The notes beneath the pieces are model-generated. The model saw only the letters and a list, made by a program, of their open reading frames with translations. It was not told the origin of the DNA and searched no databases. Both the position numbers and the translations under genes were made by a program. From NCBI GenBank assembly GCA_037044905.1, contig JBAOKB010000105.1, forward strand, positions 62,001 through 126,000: a stretch of 64,000 bases of DNA, read 5' to 3'. The stretch's first letter is position 1. Each line of letters starts with the position of its first letter. Shown one piece after another: positions 21,732 through 31,600 of this stretch. The DNA comes from Hortaea werneckii (taxonomy: Eukaryota; Ascomycota; Dothideomycetes; Mycosphaerellales; Teratosphaeriaceae).

Positions 21732-23775
21732 ATGGCCGAAGCGCTCGGAGTAGCAGCGGGCGCACTCGGCATCGCCTCGTTCAGCATCCAGCTCGCCGAC
21801 AGTGTCCTCAAGCTGAAGCGCTTTTGCGGCGAAGTGAAAGGCGTCCCGCGCAAACTACAGCGTCTGACCACCGAGCTGGAGGTTATGAATGAAGTTCTCT
21901 CGACGTTCACAGTGGACTATGAAAAGCTCTTCGCGACGAAAAGCCCGGTGCGAAGAGCCTTCGCCCTATGTGAAGCTACAGTGAAAGATCTTGCGTCAAC
22001 GATTTCTACACTTGAGGATCGACTAAGCCGCAGGAAACGGGTCACTTCAATATATGCTGCACTTCGACGAGAAGAGGTTGACGACTTGGTTGAGAATATG
22101 GAGCGAACAAGAAACTTGCTGGACTTCGTCAGTCGAGTGTACCTTGAGGCTCAGCGTCAAGATGAGCTCTCAAGTATTCTTGTTCACTGTCGCATGAGTG
22201 GTTCTGCAACAGCGTCATTGGCAGGCGGTCCGGCCGTGAGCCAAGCGACTGTCGACGACGGACCTGTTGTGCAGCAAAAAAGTCAGGCCGTTCGCCGATC
22301 TCCAGTCCCAGTTTCCAGAAGTCTTTCCGGGTCACAGGTCCTGGAATATAGAGCTTCCTGGTGGCTGTTCTCGCAAGCTTGGGAGCTATCCGTTCAGCGA
22401 GCAAGTTCAGGATGGCAATTCTCCCTTCGTTTACAAAGAATTCTGCCGGCAGAGCATCCCGTTCACAGCACCTGTTTGTTTGGGGACGTGGTAGCCATGC
22501 GGAGGATGATTTCGGACGCAGAGGTTCTGCCGGACGACAAGATATCAACCCCCTACTGGCCCGCGCTCTCTCTGATCACGGTACGAAACTTCATGTGTTC
22601 CCAGCCGAGTCTGCCTATGGTTTGGAATCTGTACTGACTGGCGTAGATTAGCGCAGTATTTGGTCGTCTAGATGTCGTGCGATATTTGCTTTCCCAGGGA
22701 GTTGATCCCAGAACGTTGGCGACGGAGTGGGATGTACGCACCTGCATGAAGTCTACATATTATTCGTTATCGAAGTGTGCTTACAAATTGGCAGTCACTA
22801 CTCTCAGACAACCTCGCCTGGAACCTGGTACATAATGGTTCGACACTGGACACGATTACAGAACACGTGAGGCTGTTATCCGAACACTGCAGTTTTGAAG
22901 ACACTTTTGACAACCAAGAGATTGATTGGCCAGACACAAGTAAACTCTGCATCGAAATTCTTCTTCGACCTAGAGCTTCTTGGTCGATGCATGACAACCT
23001 GAGAACTTTTTGCAGCATTGTGCTGAACTTCCCCAAGGCATGCGCAAGATTTTTACAACTTGTAGAGCCGGCTTTGAAGGAAAGTGCATACTATGCTGTG
23101 GAGCTGGCCGTACCGGATCGACTACGGTTGATGCACCTGTTGGCGGAATACACGGGCGCGATAGACGAGCACCAATGGCGAACATACAGACATAGACTGG
23201 CTGCGTTAATCGCCGCAGGCATACGCGAAGATTCATGTGTGCACAGATTGAGCAGAACAGGTTCTGGAATGACCCCGCTCATGCATGCTCTGCTTGGAGC
23301 TATGCTGGCCTTTCAGCCTTTTACGCTCAAGAGGAAGCATTTCGATTGTACTGTTGCGTCCGTACAAAATAGGTTCATCAGATGGCCGACTCTACTGGCC
23401 TTGGCTGGAGTTGATCTGTCAAAGTACGCGAAACGAGAAGCTCGGCTTTTCCGCAGACACTGGCGAACGTCTCAAAGAGTATTGTGGGAATGTTCCTTAA
23501 GCCATTGCGAGGTTATTGCGCTGCGATTTGGAAGTACGAGTGCAGAATGGGGTCTTTGGGTATCACATCCAGGGGATTGTTACAGTGGAATATTCTGGGA
23601 TATGGTCGAGCATCCCGAGCGCTCCATACCTGGAGCTTGGACGGAGTCAGAGGAAATCGACCCCGAGCCTAGCGTGCGGAGAAACATTCGTTTTCATCGT
23701 CGCTATAGCATGTGTGAGCTTCTGAATTCCGATCGGGTTCGGTGGCCAGATGACCTTGCTTTTTTTGAGGACTGA
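21732..23775 (+). CDS. Gene A: fungal STAND-type N-terminal domain plus ankyrin-like protein
   Basis: Exons 21732-22580, 22647-22733 and 22795-23775; 638 aa, all phase 0. The N-terminal helical region (1-120) opens MAEALGVAAGALGIASFSIQ and KLKRFCGEVKG, the pattern of the domain found at the N-terminus of fungal STAND/NLR proteins (Helo-like_N). No NTPase follows; instead there are ankyrin-like helices (DVVAMRRMISDAEV, then GRLDVVRYLLSQGVDP in exon 2) and a conserved C-terminal region with GMTPLMHALLG and EWGLWVSHPGD. Gene B (44,604-46,597) is a paralogue with introns at the same two places. A role in self/non-self recognition or signalling is possible by family association only. Confidence 0.82.
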
Positions 23776-23819
23776 CCGGTTTCCAACAGCATGCTCTATC
23801 AGACTTCCAGGTGAGCACG

Positions 23820-23824
23820 GCACC
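23820..23824. repeat. Left target-site duplication of the copia element (GCACC)
   Basis: GCACC directly precedes the 5' LTR and recurs directly after the 3' LTR at 43,925-43,929. Removing the 20-kb block restores a simple junction between gene A and gene B. Confidence 0.85.
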
Positions 23825-23990
23825 TGTAGATCATTAGTTTTGGGTGGATACTGCCGAGGTTTTTAGGGCTAATAGCCGAGGATATTAAGTAAGGGGTTAA
23901 TTATAGCTATATATTAACTAAGCTACTATATATAGTAGAAAATAATATACTTTTCCTATTTTATCTACCTTATATTTATAGAAACTATTA
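23825..23990 (+). repeat. 5' LTR of RIP-degraded Ty1/copia element, 166 bp
   Basis: Aligns without gaps to 43,759-43,924. It starts TGTAGATC; the partner starts TATAGATT. About 23 differences exist, all transitions. The outer part keeps G/C while the inner part is A/T-shifted. Confidence 0.85.
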
Positions 23991-26212
23991 GTTATAAGCC
24001 TAGATTTATATTAATAAACTACTACTACTATTATTAGATTAATAGTCTAAATAGAATTAAGAGATATAGCTAAAAAGTATTAAAATTCTAGTTAAAATCT
24101 TATAAATATAGTATTAATTTACTATTAACTATCTACTTAAGTAGCCTTCTAGTAGTTAAAAGAAGTATTCTTAAGTAATTATATAAAATATTATAATTAG
24201 GCTATCTAGACCTAGATTAAGGCTAAGAGCCTTAATATTTAGTAGTATATTAGTAATAACTTTAAAGAACTACTAGTACTTACCCCTTAGAGTAAGGAAA
24301 GTATAAATATTAATTTAAAACTATAAAGCTCTTTAGTAAAAGAGCTAATATAACTAACCCTACTACTAGAGCTAGTACCTCTAGCCTTAAATATAAATAA
24401 TAGTAGTTAGAAGTAATATAAATAATAAAAGCTTATATATATAGTTATAATTAATTAATATAAGCTCTAGCTATAAGAATATAAGGAATTTAACTATAAT
24501 TATAGAGCTTTTATAAACTATATTAGTAGGACTATATCTCTAATATATTAGTAGTAAATTACTAAAGCTTCTAATAGTCTCTTAAATATAATTAAGATTA
24601 TTTAGTAACTACTAAACCCTAGTAGAGAGATTTTTATTTTAAAACTAAATAATATATTTAAAGAGCTTATAAAGGGCCTAAAATCTAAGGACTTTAAGTA
24701 ATACCTTAATCGCTAAATATGTCTATATTCTTAGATAATAGTTATAAACTACTTAGTATTGAGTAATATCTAGTATTAGTTCTACTATATAGTAGAAAAC
24801 AAAATTAATATTATATAAAGCTGTTTAATTATAGTATATATTACTAAGTTTAATAAAGCTATTATAGACTTATAATAGTTTTACTATAGAAAACTTAGAA
24901 GACTCTTAAAGAAGTTATAGACTAATATACTCTTTATTAGTTAGATGGAATTAGACTAGCTAAATCCCTTAAATCCTACTTTAAAATAGAAGAAAGGATT
25001 ATTATATACCTAGCTTATAGGTACTACTAATTCTAATATCTATAGTAGTATCTATAATTGTCCTATAATCTATTATAAGAACTATTTAAGTATTATAAGT
25101 ATAACTCTAGTTTAGTATTAGAAATATAATTACTATAAGAACTAGCTAAAGTAGAAGGTATACCTTATAAGAAGGAATACTAGATATAAAGACCCGGTAG
25201 TAATCTAGATACTAATAGACTACTATAGAGAAATATATTAGTATAGTAATAATACTACTAAGCCCTAAAATTCCTATAGCTCTAAGCCTATTAAGTAAGT
25301 AAACGCTATTAGAATCGTACCTAAGATAGTTATAAGCTATAAAGTAACTATTAATACTAAGGAAATATAGATACTAGATAGAGGATTTAATATTTATATT
25401 ATAAATAACTTAATTTATAGTAGATTTAAGGTTAAGTCTATACTTTTAGAAATTAAAATTATTACTAGTAATAGTATTTTTAAAGCTATAGCTCTTAGAA
25501 CTATATAGCTAAATCTTAAAAGTCCTTTTAGAAAGACTATCGCTCTTATACTATAAAACGTGCTATATATACTAGGCTTCTATATAAATCTAGTTGCCTT
25601 ATCCTTAATCTATAAAATTAGCCTCTTTTTAGATAAAGGGGATAACTACTAGTATAATAGTAATAATATTAGAGTTACTAAGATTAAGTATTATAATAAG
25701 CTTCCTTTTTTAAATATTTAGGCCTTAGTAGAGAGCTTAGATATCTATATTATAGAATAGCTAGTAGATTAGAATAGCTAGCTATATCCTATAAATACTA
25801 TAGCCTAAGGGCTAAAGTACTATAAAAAGGCTTTTATAGTAAACTTAAAAAAAATAAAGCCTACTAGAAAAGTAATATCTAAGCGCTAGTACTAGATACT
25901 TAGCTATATTAAAGGTAATAGGATTTAGTATCTTAATTAAGTTACTAAAGAGGTAAGTATATTCTAGTTAGAGCTCCTAAATATAGCTAAGTATAAGGTA
26001 TATATATAGTCTAAAGCAAAACGTATTATCTTATATTAAGAGTATTATAATATTACTAATATAGAATACCTAAAGCTAGATATCTCGTAGTATAAAGAGG
26101 CGTCTTAACTAAATAGTTAGTCTAAGATAGCGCTACTTACTACTTTATATATACTCCTTATAGGCAAGGAGTAAAGTCTTTATAGTATAGGTGTAGTAGT
26201 CTAAGTATATAA

Positions 26213-26217
26213 CTATA
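26213..26217. repeat. Target-site duplication of gypsy copy 1 (CTATA), left
   Basis: CTATA flanks copy 1 at 26,213-26,217 and 33,017-33,021, a perfect 5-bp direct repeat. Confidence 0.9.
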
Positions 26218-26619
26218 TGTTACGAGCACGGTCACGAGACGGTCAGACCCGAAGCGATTGGCCAGTAGGGGCCAGAGGAGACAAGGGTCACGTGACCAGT
26301 ATGCAAGTGAGCGCTGCCTTGGCAGGCGACTGACTGCATATATGCAAGTGGTCGACTGGTCGACGAGCGACCGAGCGATCACTGAGCGACTGATCGCTGA
26401 GCGACCAGGCGATCAGATGCATGAAGACACGAATCTCTTATGTATATAACTAGGCACGTTTCTCATTAGGAGTTCGTGTGTTCAACTCATGTTGCAATCC
26501 GACTGTTAGGTAGAGACCCAACAGCCTTGTCACAATCAGTTATCCCACAACCCAGTTGTCTTGACACATCTGTTCCAAAGAGCTCTAAACCCGTGACACT
26601 ACTTCGTAGGGTCGCAACA
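26218..26619 (+). repeat. 5' LTR, gypsy copy 1 (402 bp)
   Basis: Contains a TATA box (TATATAA, 26,443-26,449), four GAGCGA motifs (26,365; 26,373; 26,384; 26,399), a perfect GCGATCA/TGATCGC inverted repeat (26,375-26,397), and GTCGAC palindromes. Transcription probably starts about 25-35 bp after the TATA box. Confidence 0.93.
26443..26449 (+). promoter_or_regulatory. TATA box in the gypsy LTR
   Basis: TATATAA inside TATGTATATAACTAGG. It is the only clear TATA sequence in the U3 part and sits about 30 bp before the putative RNA 5' end. The same sequence is at 36,383-36,389 in copy 2 and in both 3' LTRs. Confidence 0.6.
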
Positions 26620-26621
26620 CT

Positions 26622-26629
26622 TTGAACAC
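26622..26629 (+). promoter_or_regulatory. Putative self-primer binding site, gypsy copy 1
   Basis: The sequence after the 5' LTR lacks the TGG expected for a tRNA primer. TTGAACAC here is the exact reverse complement of GTGTTCAA at 26,478-26,485, about 35 bp after the LTR TATA box and so near the expected RNA 5' end. This is the Tf1/sushi self-priming arrangement. The match is only 8 nt, so it is an inference. Confidence 0.5.
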
Positions 26630-26658
26630 CCTCAAGGAACTTTGTACCTCAGACAACA

Positions 26659-28674
26659 ATGGCTCCATCCGAGAACCGAGACACCAGCGTTCAGCAGCGT
26701 ACCCACGACAACAATATCAAAGTCGCCAGACCGGACTATTACTATGGCGATCGATCGAAGCTCGACGATTGGCTCAACCAAATGGCACTTTACTTTCGTT
26801 TCGAAAACATCACCCAGGATCCCAAGAAGACCTTACTTGCATCCTCTTACCTTAGGGGACAAGTCCAACAATGGATTCGACCTAGGTTGCACGAAGTCTT
26901 GCACCAGAACATCGACACCGAAGGAATCTTCAACAGCTGGGACAATTATGTCAAAGCCATTCGAAATATTTATGGGTTGAGTAACGAAAAACAAGTCGCC
27001 ATCCGAGTTATCCAACACTTGAAACAGAAGACGTCTACTTCGCAATACACCGCCAAGTTCAGGGAGTATTCAGGCAAAACTGGGTGGGATGACCAAGCCT
27101 TACTCACTATGTATTACACTGGACTCAAGGACGACGTCAAGGATGAACTCATGCGCTCAGGTGCATCTCACGACACTCTCGAACTGATGATTCAGGATGC
27201 TATCGAAATTGACGATAGGCTCTACGAGAGGAAGATGGAAAAACGCCATAATGGACAGTATCGCGGACGATCTGGCTACAACTCTACCAGCTGGACTGGA
27301 GGGTCTCGTCGCGATCCGGACGCCATGGAATTGGATATTATCCAGCGCAAGCCAAAAGGAAAAGGCATGCGAGGAGCCAAGGGAAAAGGGAAGTTCCAAG
27401 GGAACAACAACAGAGGAAAGAAACGAGAAGGACCGGAGTGCTACAACTGCCACAAGATAGGGCATTACGCACGAGACTGCCGCGGACGAAAGGTGCGACC
27501 GCAGGAGCAGCTCAACATGATGCTAGTGAAGGAACCCATCAACGAAGCAAACGATGGACGAGGCGCCTACGATGTATCAAAACTCGTTAAGGAACCGAAG
27601 ACGGAACCAGACCATAAGGCTATGCATTGGACGGGTTGTTACGACGACTACTGTAAAACCCATGACTCAGACAAGCTAGCAAGTGGTCACTATCCCAAGA
27701 AGCCACGTAAGGCTAGGATGGAATTTAACGCGATGGTACGAGGCCAGCCGCTACAGCAGATGAGAGACTTAGGAAATTCCCGGAGAGGAAGGTCTCCACC
27801 ACCATTCAATTGGGAGGACGCAACTCTGCAAGAAAATACACCCCCCGAGCAGGAAGAAGAACTGCTGGGAGAAGAAGAATCTCCACCAAACAACGATACC
27901 GAACCAGAACTAACGGGACCAAACCTGGAACAACTACAAATGATCGCCCAAACAGTCGCCACGACGGATAACGATTCATCTGAAGAAGAATATACCGACG
28001 ACGATGAACCCGACGACCTCGAACTATATCATTTCGAAGTCTCAGGAGCAGGACCAGCTCGGAGAATGATCCTCTTCATCGCGAACCAATTTGAAACCGT
28101 ATTCCCACAGATCCAAGGGAAACGACGACTGCACCCAATCGAATTCGACAACATGCTCAACCGAATTAGAGCAATGTTCTGGAATTACCGACTTGTCAAC
28201 GTCGACTACGACGCCGCAGCACACGTGCAAGAACGACCACCAATTGGAAGTACATTCCAATCCGATGGAAGTTATGGCACACCCGATGGAATCCATATTC
28301 CCAGAAGTGTTAGAGAACGAATCCAGATCGTTAAGGCACGACTACATGAATTACACCGAATCCAGGAAGCCTATCAAGAAGACCTCATATCGTTGGAGGC
28401 AATGCGGCACAAATTGACTGAGTCCACAAAACAATGGGAACTGAAGCCCATGGGACCACCAGTGCAACTACCAATATGGAGAAACATGATACTAGGGCAC
28501 GTCAAAGCCACTGTCAAAGGACAAATCAAGGTATCAATGACACAAGGAAAGGTTATCCTAGGCCCACGACATGGACCCCTTGATTGGGAAGTCTGTCTCG
28601 AAGATGCCAACTCGCCAGGATACTATTCAAAAAACGAAGGATCCCTGCCGACAGGAGCAGTCGCCAGGAAGTAA
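26659..28674 (+). CDS. Gag polyprotein, gypsy copy 1
   Basis: 671 aa. The capsid-like Retrotrans_gag region covers about 25-190 (LDDWLNQMALYFRFENIT, YLRGQVQQWIRPRL, GLKDDVKDELMRSG), a basic Gly/Lys linker follows, and one CCHC zinc knuckle (CYNCHKIGHYARDC) sits at 261-274. About 400 residues then follow, including an acidic stretch (SSEEEYTDDDEPDDLE) and a possibly folded region (about 475-610); most fungal gypsy Gags end soon after the knuckle. The last 30 codons overlap the pol frame. It assembles the cytoplasmic particle and packages element RNA by family. The start ATG is 40 nt after the 5' LTR, the first ATG of the expected transcript in this frame. Confidence 0.92.
   Translation: MAPSENRDTSVQQRTHDNNIKVARPDYYYGDRSKLDDWLNQMALYFRFENITQDPKKTLLASSYLRGQVQQWIRPRLHEVLHQNIDTEGIFNSWDNYVKAIRNIYGLSNEKQVAIRVIQHLKQKTSTSQYTAKFREYSGKTGWDDQALLTMYYTGLKDDVKDELMRSGASHDTLELMIQDAIEIDDRLYERKMEKRHNGQYRGRSGYNSTSWTGGSRRDPDAMELDIIQRKPKGKGMRGAKGKGKFQGNNNRGKKREGPECYNCHKIGHYARDCRGRKVRPQEQLNMMLVKEPINEANDGRGAYDVSKLVKEPKTEPDHKAMHWTGCYDDYCKTHDSDKLASGHYPKKPRKARMEFNAMVRGQPLQQMRDLGNSRRGRSPPPFNWEDATLQENTPPEQEEELLGEEESPPNNDTEPELTGPNLEQLQMIAQTVATTDNDSSEEEYTDDDEPDDLELYHFEVSGAGPARRMILFIANQFETVFPQIQGKRRLHPIEFDNMLNRIRAMFWNYRLVNVDYDAAAHVQERPPIGSTFQSDGSYGTPDGIHIPRSVRERIQIVKARLHELHRIQEAYQEDLISLEAMRHKLTESTKQWELKPMGPPVQLPIWRNMILGHVKATVKGQIKVSMTQGKVILGPRHGPLDWEVCLEDANSPGYYSKNEGSLPTGAVARK
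28629..28635 (+). promoter_or_regulatory. -1 ribosomal frameshift heptamer A AAA AAC, gypsy copy 1
   Basis: In the gag frame the codons are tcA AAA AAC gaa, the canonical X XXY YYZ layout. Slipping back one base continues as CGA AGG ATC CCT, the open pol frame, to the end of pol. A 4-bp CCTG/CAGG hairpin lies just downstream, too weak to be a stimulator by itself. Gag terminates 39 nt further on. Confidence 0.85.
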
Positions 28675-31600
28675 ACATTATCGAAGCTCCCACAGCATCA
28701 GCAGCACCGGTATTCCGTACCAAATGCATTGTCAATGGACATACGACACAAGCTATGATCGATTCCGGAGCCAGCGGAAACTTTATATCGACCAGCTTTG
28801 TCCAGCGAAACGGGATCGCCACCCGACGAAAGAAAGACGGCGGATACGAGTTGATGGTCGCAGATGGATCATCCCTATCCGAAGTGGACAGCGAAACAAT
28901 GCCGCTAGTCCTAGCTATCCAACAGCACCACGAGACTGTCAGCCTGGATATCGTTGACATGGCCAGTCACGACATCGTGATGGGGACACCTTGGTTGGAA
29001 AAGCACAACCCTCTGATAGATTGGAGGAAAAGAGTACTCAAGTTTGAGCGATGCGGTTGCGCTACCGACATCCACCCTATACATCGACAGCGTGCGATGG
29101 TAGATGAGGAAAGACAGTTCTGCGAATTAGAACGTCAACCGATAACATACTCCGACAAAAACGGCAAGGAGATGGTCTCCACAGACACTGAGCCAGCCCA
29201 GCCAGGTCACGAGGTGAGAGATAAAAGGAGAACTAACGCACCTCCAGAGATCCCTGAAGAGTTTAAGAAATGGAAACCGCTCTTCCAGGAAGAGGAAGGA
29301 TTAGCCGCCTTACCTAGACATCAACCATGGGATCACCGAATACAACTTCAGCCCGGCAAAGATCCACCATGGGGGCCACTATACAGGTTATCCGAAAAAG
29401 AGCTCGAAGAGCAACGACGATGGCTGAAAGAAAAGAGCGACAAGGGATGGATAGAGAAATCTCAATCGCCAGCCGCTTCACCAGCAATGTTCGTTCCAAA
29501 GAAAGGAGGAAAACTGCGAATGGTAATCGACTATCGACGACTCAATGAAGTCACGGTCAAGAACCGATATCCACTACCTAACATCGAAGAAATGCAAGAT
29601 CGACTTACCGGAGCAAACTGGTATTCCAAGATTGATCTACGAGACGCATTCTACGCCGTACGAATGGCTAAGGGAGAAGAATGGAAAACAGCCTTCAGGA
29701 CGCGCTATGGACTCTATCAATTTCGAGTCATGCCAATGGGACTTACGAACGCCCCAGCGACGTGTCAGCAACTCGTCAACGATGTGTTACGAGACCTACT
29801 CGACATTACAACGATAGCCTATGTCGATGACATCTTAATCTTCACCCGCGGAAGCCGAGAACAACACACCAAAGACGTACAAGCAGTGCTAGAACGACTT
29901 AGCACAGTGGACTTCAAGACCGCACCCGAGAAATGTGAATTCTACAAGAAGGAAATCGAATTCCTAGGATTCATCATCAATACTACTGGAATCAAGATGG
30001 ACCCAAAGAAAGTACAATCCATCAAGGAATGGCCAACACCGAAGAACGTCACAGAAATCCAAGCCTTTCTGGGACTCGCGAACTACAACAGAAAGTTTGT
30101 TGAAGGATACTCCAAACTTGCAATCCCACTCACGAGTCTTACGAAGAAGGACACCAAGTTCGTATGGACGGAGAAACAACAGAAAGCATTCCAACAACTC
30201 AAGAAAGCATGTATACAGTCACCAACACTCATGCTATTCGATACGAAGAAACCAGTACAAGTCGAAACCGACGCATCCGACTTAGCAATAGGTGCTTGCA
30301 TCACTCAAGAACATGATGGCAAAAGACACCCAGTGGCGTATTACTCAAGGAAAATGACGCCAGCGGAACAGAACTACGAGATTTACGACAAAGAACTGTT
30401 AGCGATTGTTGCAGCATTGCGACACTGGAGAGTTTACTGCGAAGGAGCTACAGGACTGACGATATACACCGACCACAAGAACCTTCAATACTTTACAACT
30501 ACCAAGGATCTATCACGTCGACATTGTAGATGGTCAGAGCTACTCGGACAATACAAGTTCGATATCCAGTATACACCAGGAAAAGACAATGGGCGCGCAG
30601 ATGCGCTAAGCAGAAGAAGCGACTACATGGAAGGCAAGGAGCAGAACAAGAAAACATTGCTCAAAGTCAACAAGGACGGAAGCCTTACCACAGATACACA
30701 AGAGTTTAACAACATACTCCGAGTTCTACGAGATGAACAAGAAGAGTTCCCCATCGAACATGGGAAGTACCAGGTTCCACCAGCAAAGGAACACGAATGC
30801 ATCAAAGACCACCATGATAGCCAAACAACAGGACACCCAGGAATAGCCAGAACAACAGATTTGATTAGACGAAACTTTACCTTCCCACAGATGCGGAAGA
30901 AGGTTGCCGACTACATCAAACAGTGCGACAGTTGCCAGAAGAATAAGGCATCACGACATGCGAAATATGGCAATCTCCAGTTCCGAGAACCCTCGGATAC
31001 ACCATGGAGAGAAGTCACAATGGACTTCATCACGAAGTTACCGGCATCCAAGGACCCCGCAACAGGAGTCGTCTACGATTCAATACTTGTCATGGTAGAC
31101 ACCTTGACCAAGTATGCACATTTCATACCGTGCAAGGAATCAATGGCAGCTATGGAACTCGCATACCTCGTACTGGACAGGCTAATCAGACATCATGGAA
31201 TTCCAGAAAGCTTCATCACAGACAGAGATAAGCTGTTCACATCGAATTTCTGGAAATCTCTTATGGGACAAATTGGAATCAAGCACAAGTTATCGACAGC
31301 ATTCCACCCAGAGACAGATGGTCAGACTGAAAGGACAAATCAGTCACTCGAAGCATATTTACGGCACTACGTCAATTACGCACAAAACAATTGGGTTTCA
31401 TTGTTACCAATGGCGCAACTGGCGTTAAACAATAACGCATCAGAGACAACGAGAGAATCGCCATTTTTCCTTAATTATGGAAAAGCACCCAACATGTTCA
31501 TGGAACCGAGAACATCAATAAAAGCCGACAAAGCCATAATAATGGCAGAGGAATTGCAGAAGGCACACACCACAGCCCGAGATGCAATCCGACATTCGCA

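Noticed and set aside
24000..26200. AT-rich DNA as a centromere or replication origin
   Set aside because: LTR pair, target duplication and decodable copia protein remnants explain it as a RIP-mutated retrotransposon.
26258..26449. 63-codon ORF repeated in every gypsy LTR
   Set aside because: Lies across the U3 repeat array and TATA box; composition follows the DNA repeats and no domain is visible, so it is a chance frame of the LTR.
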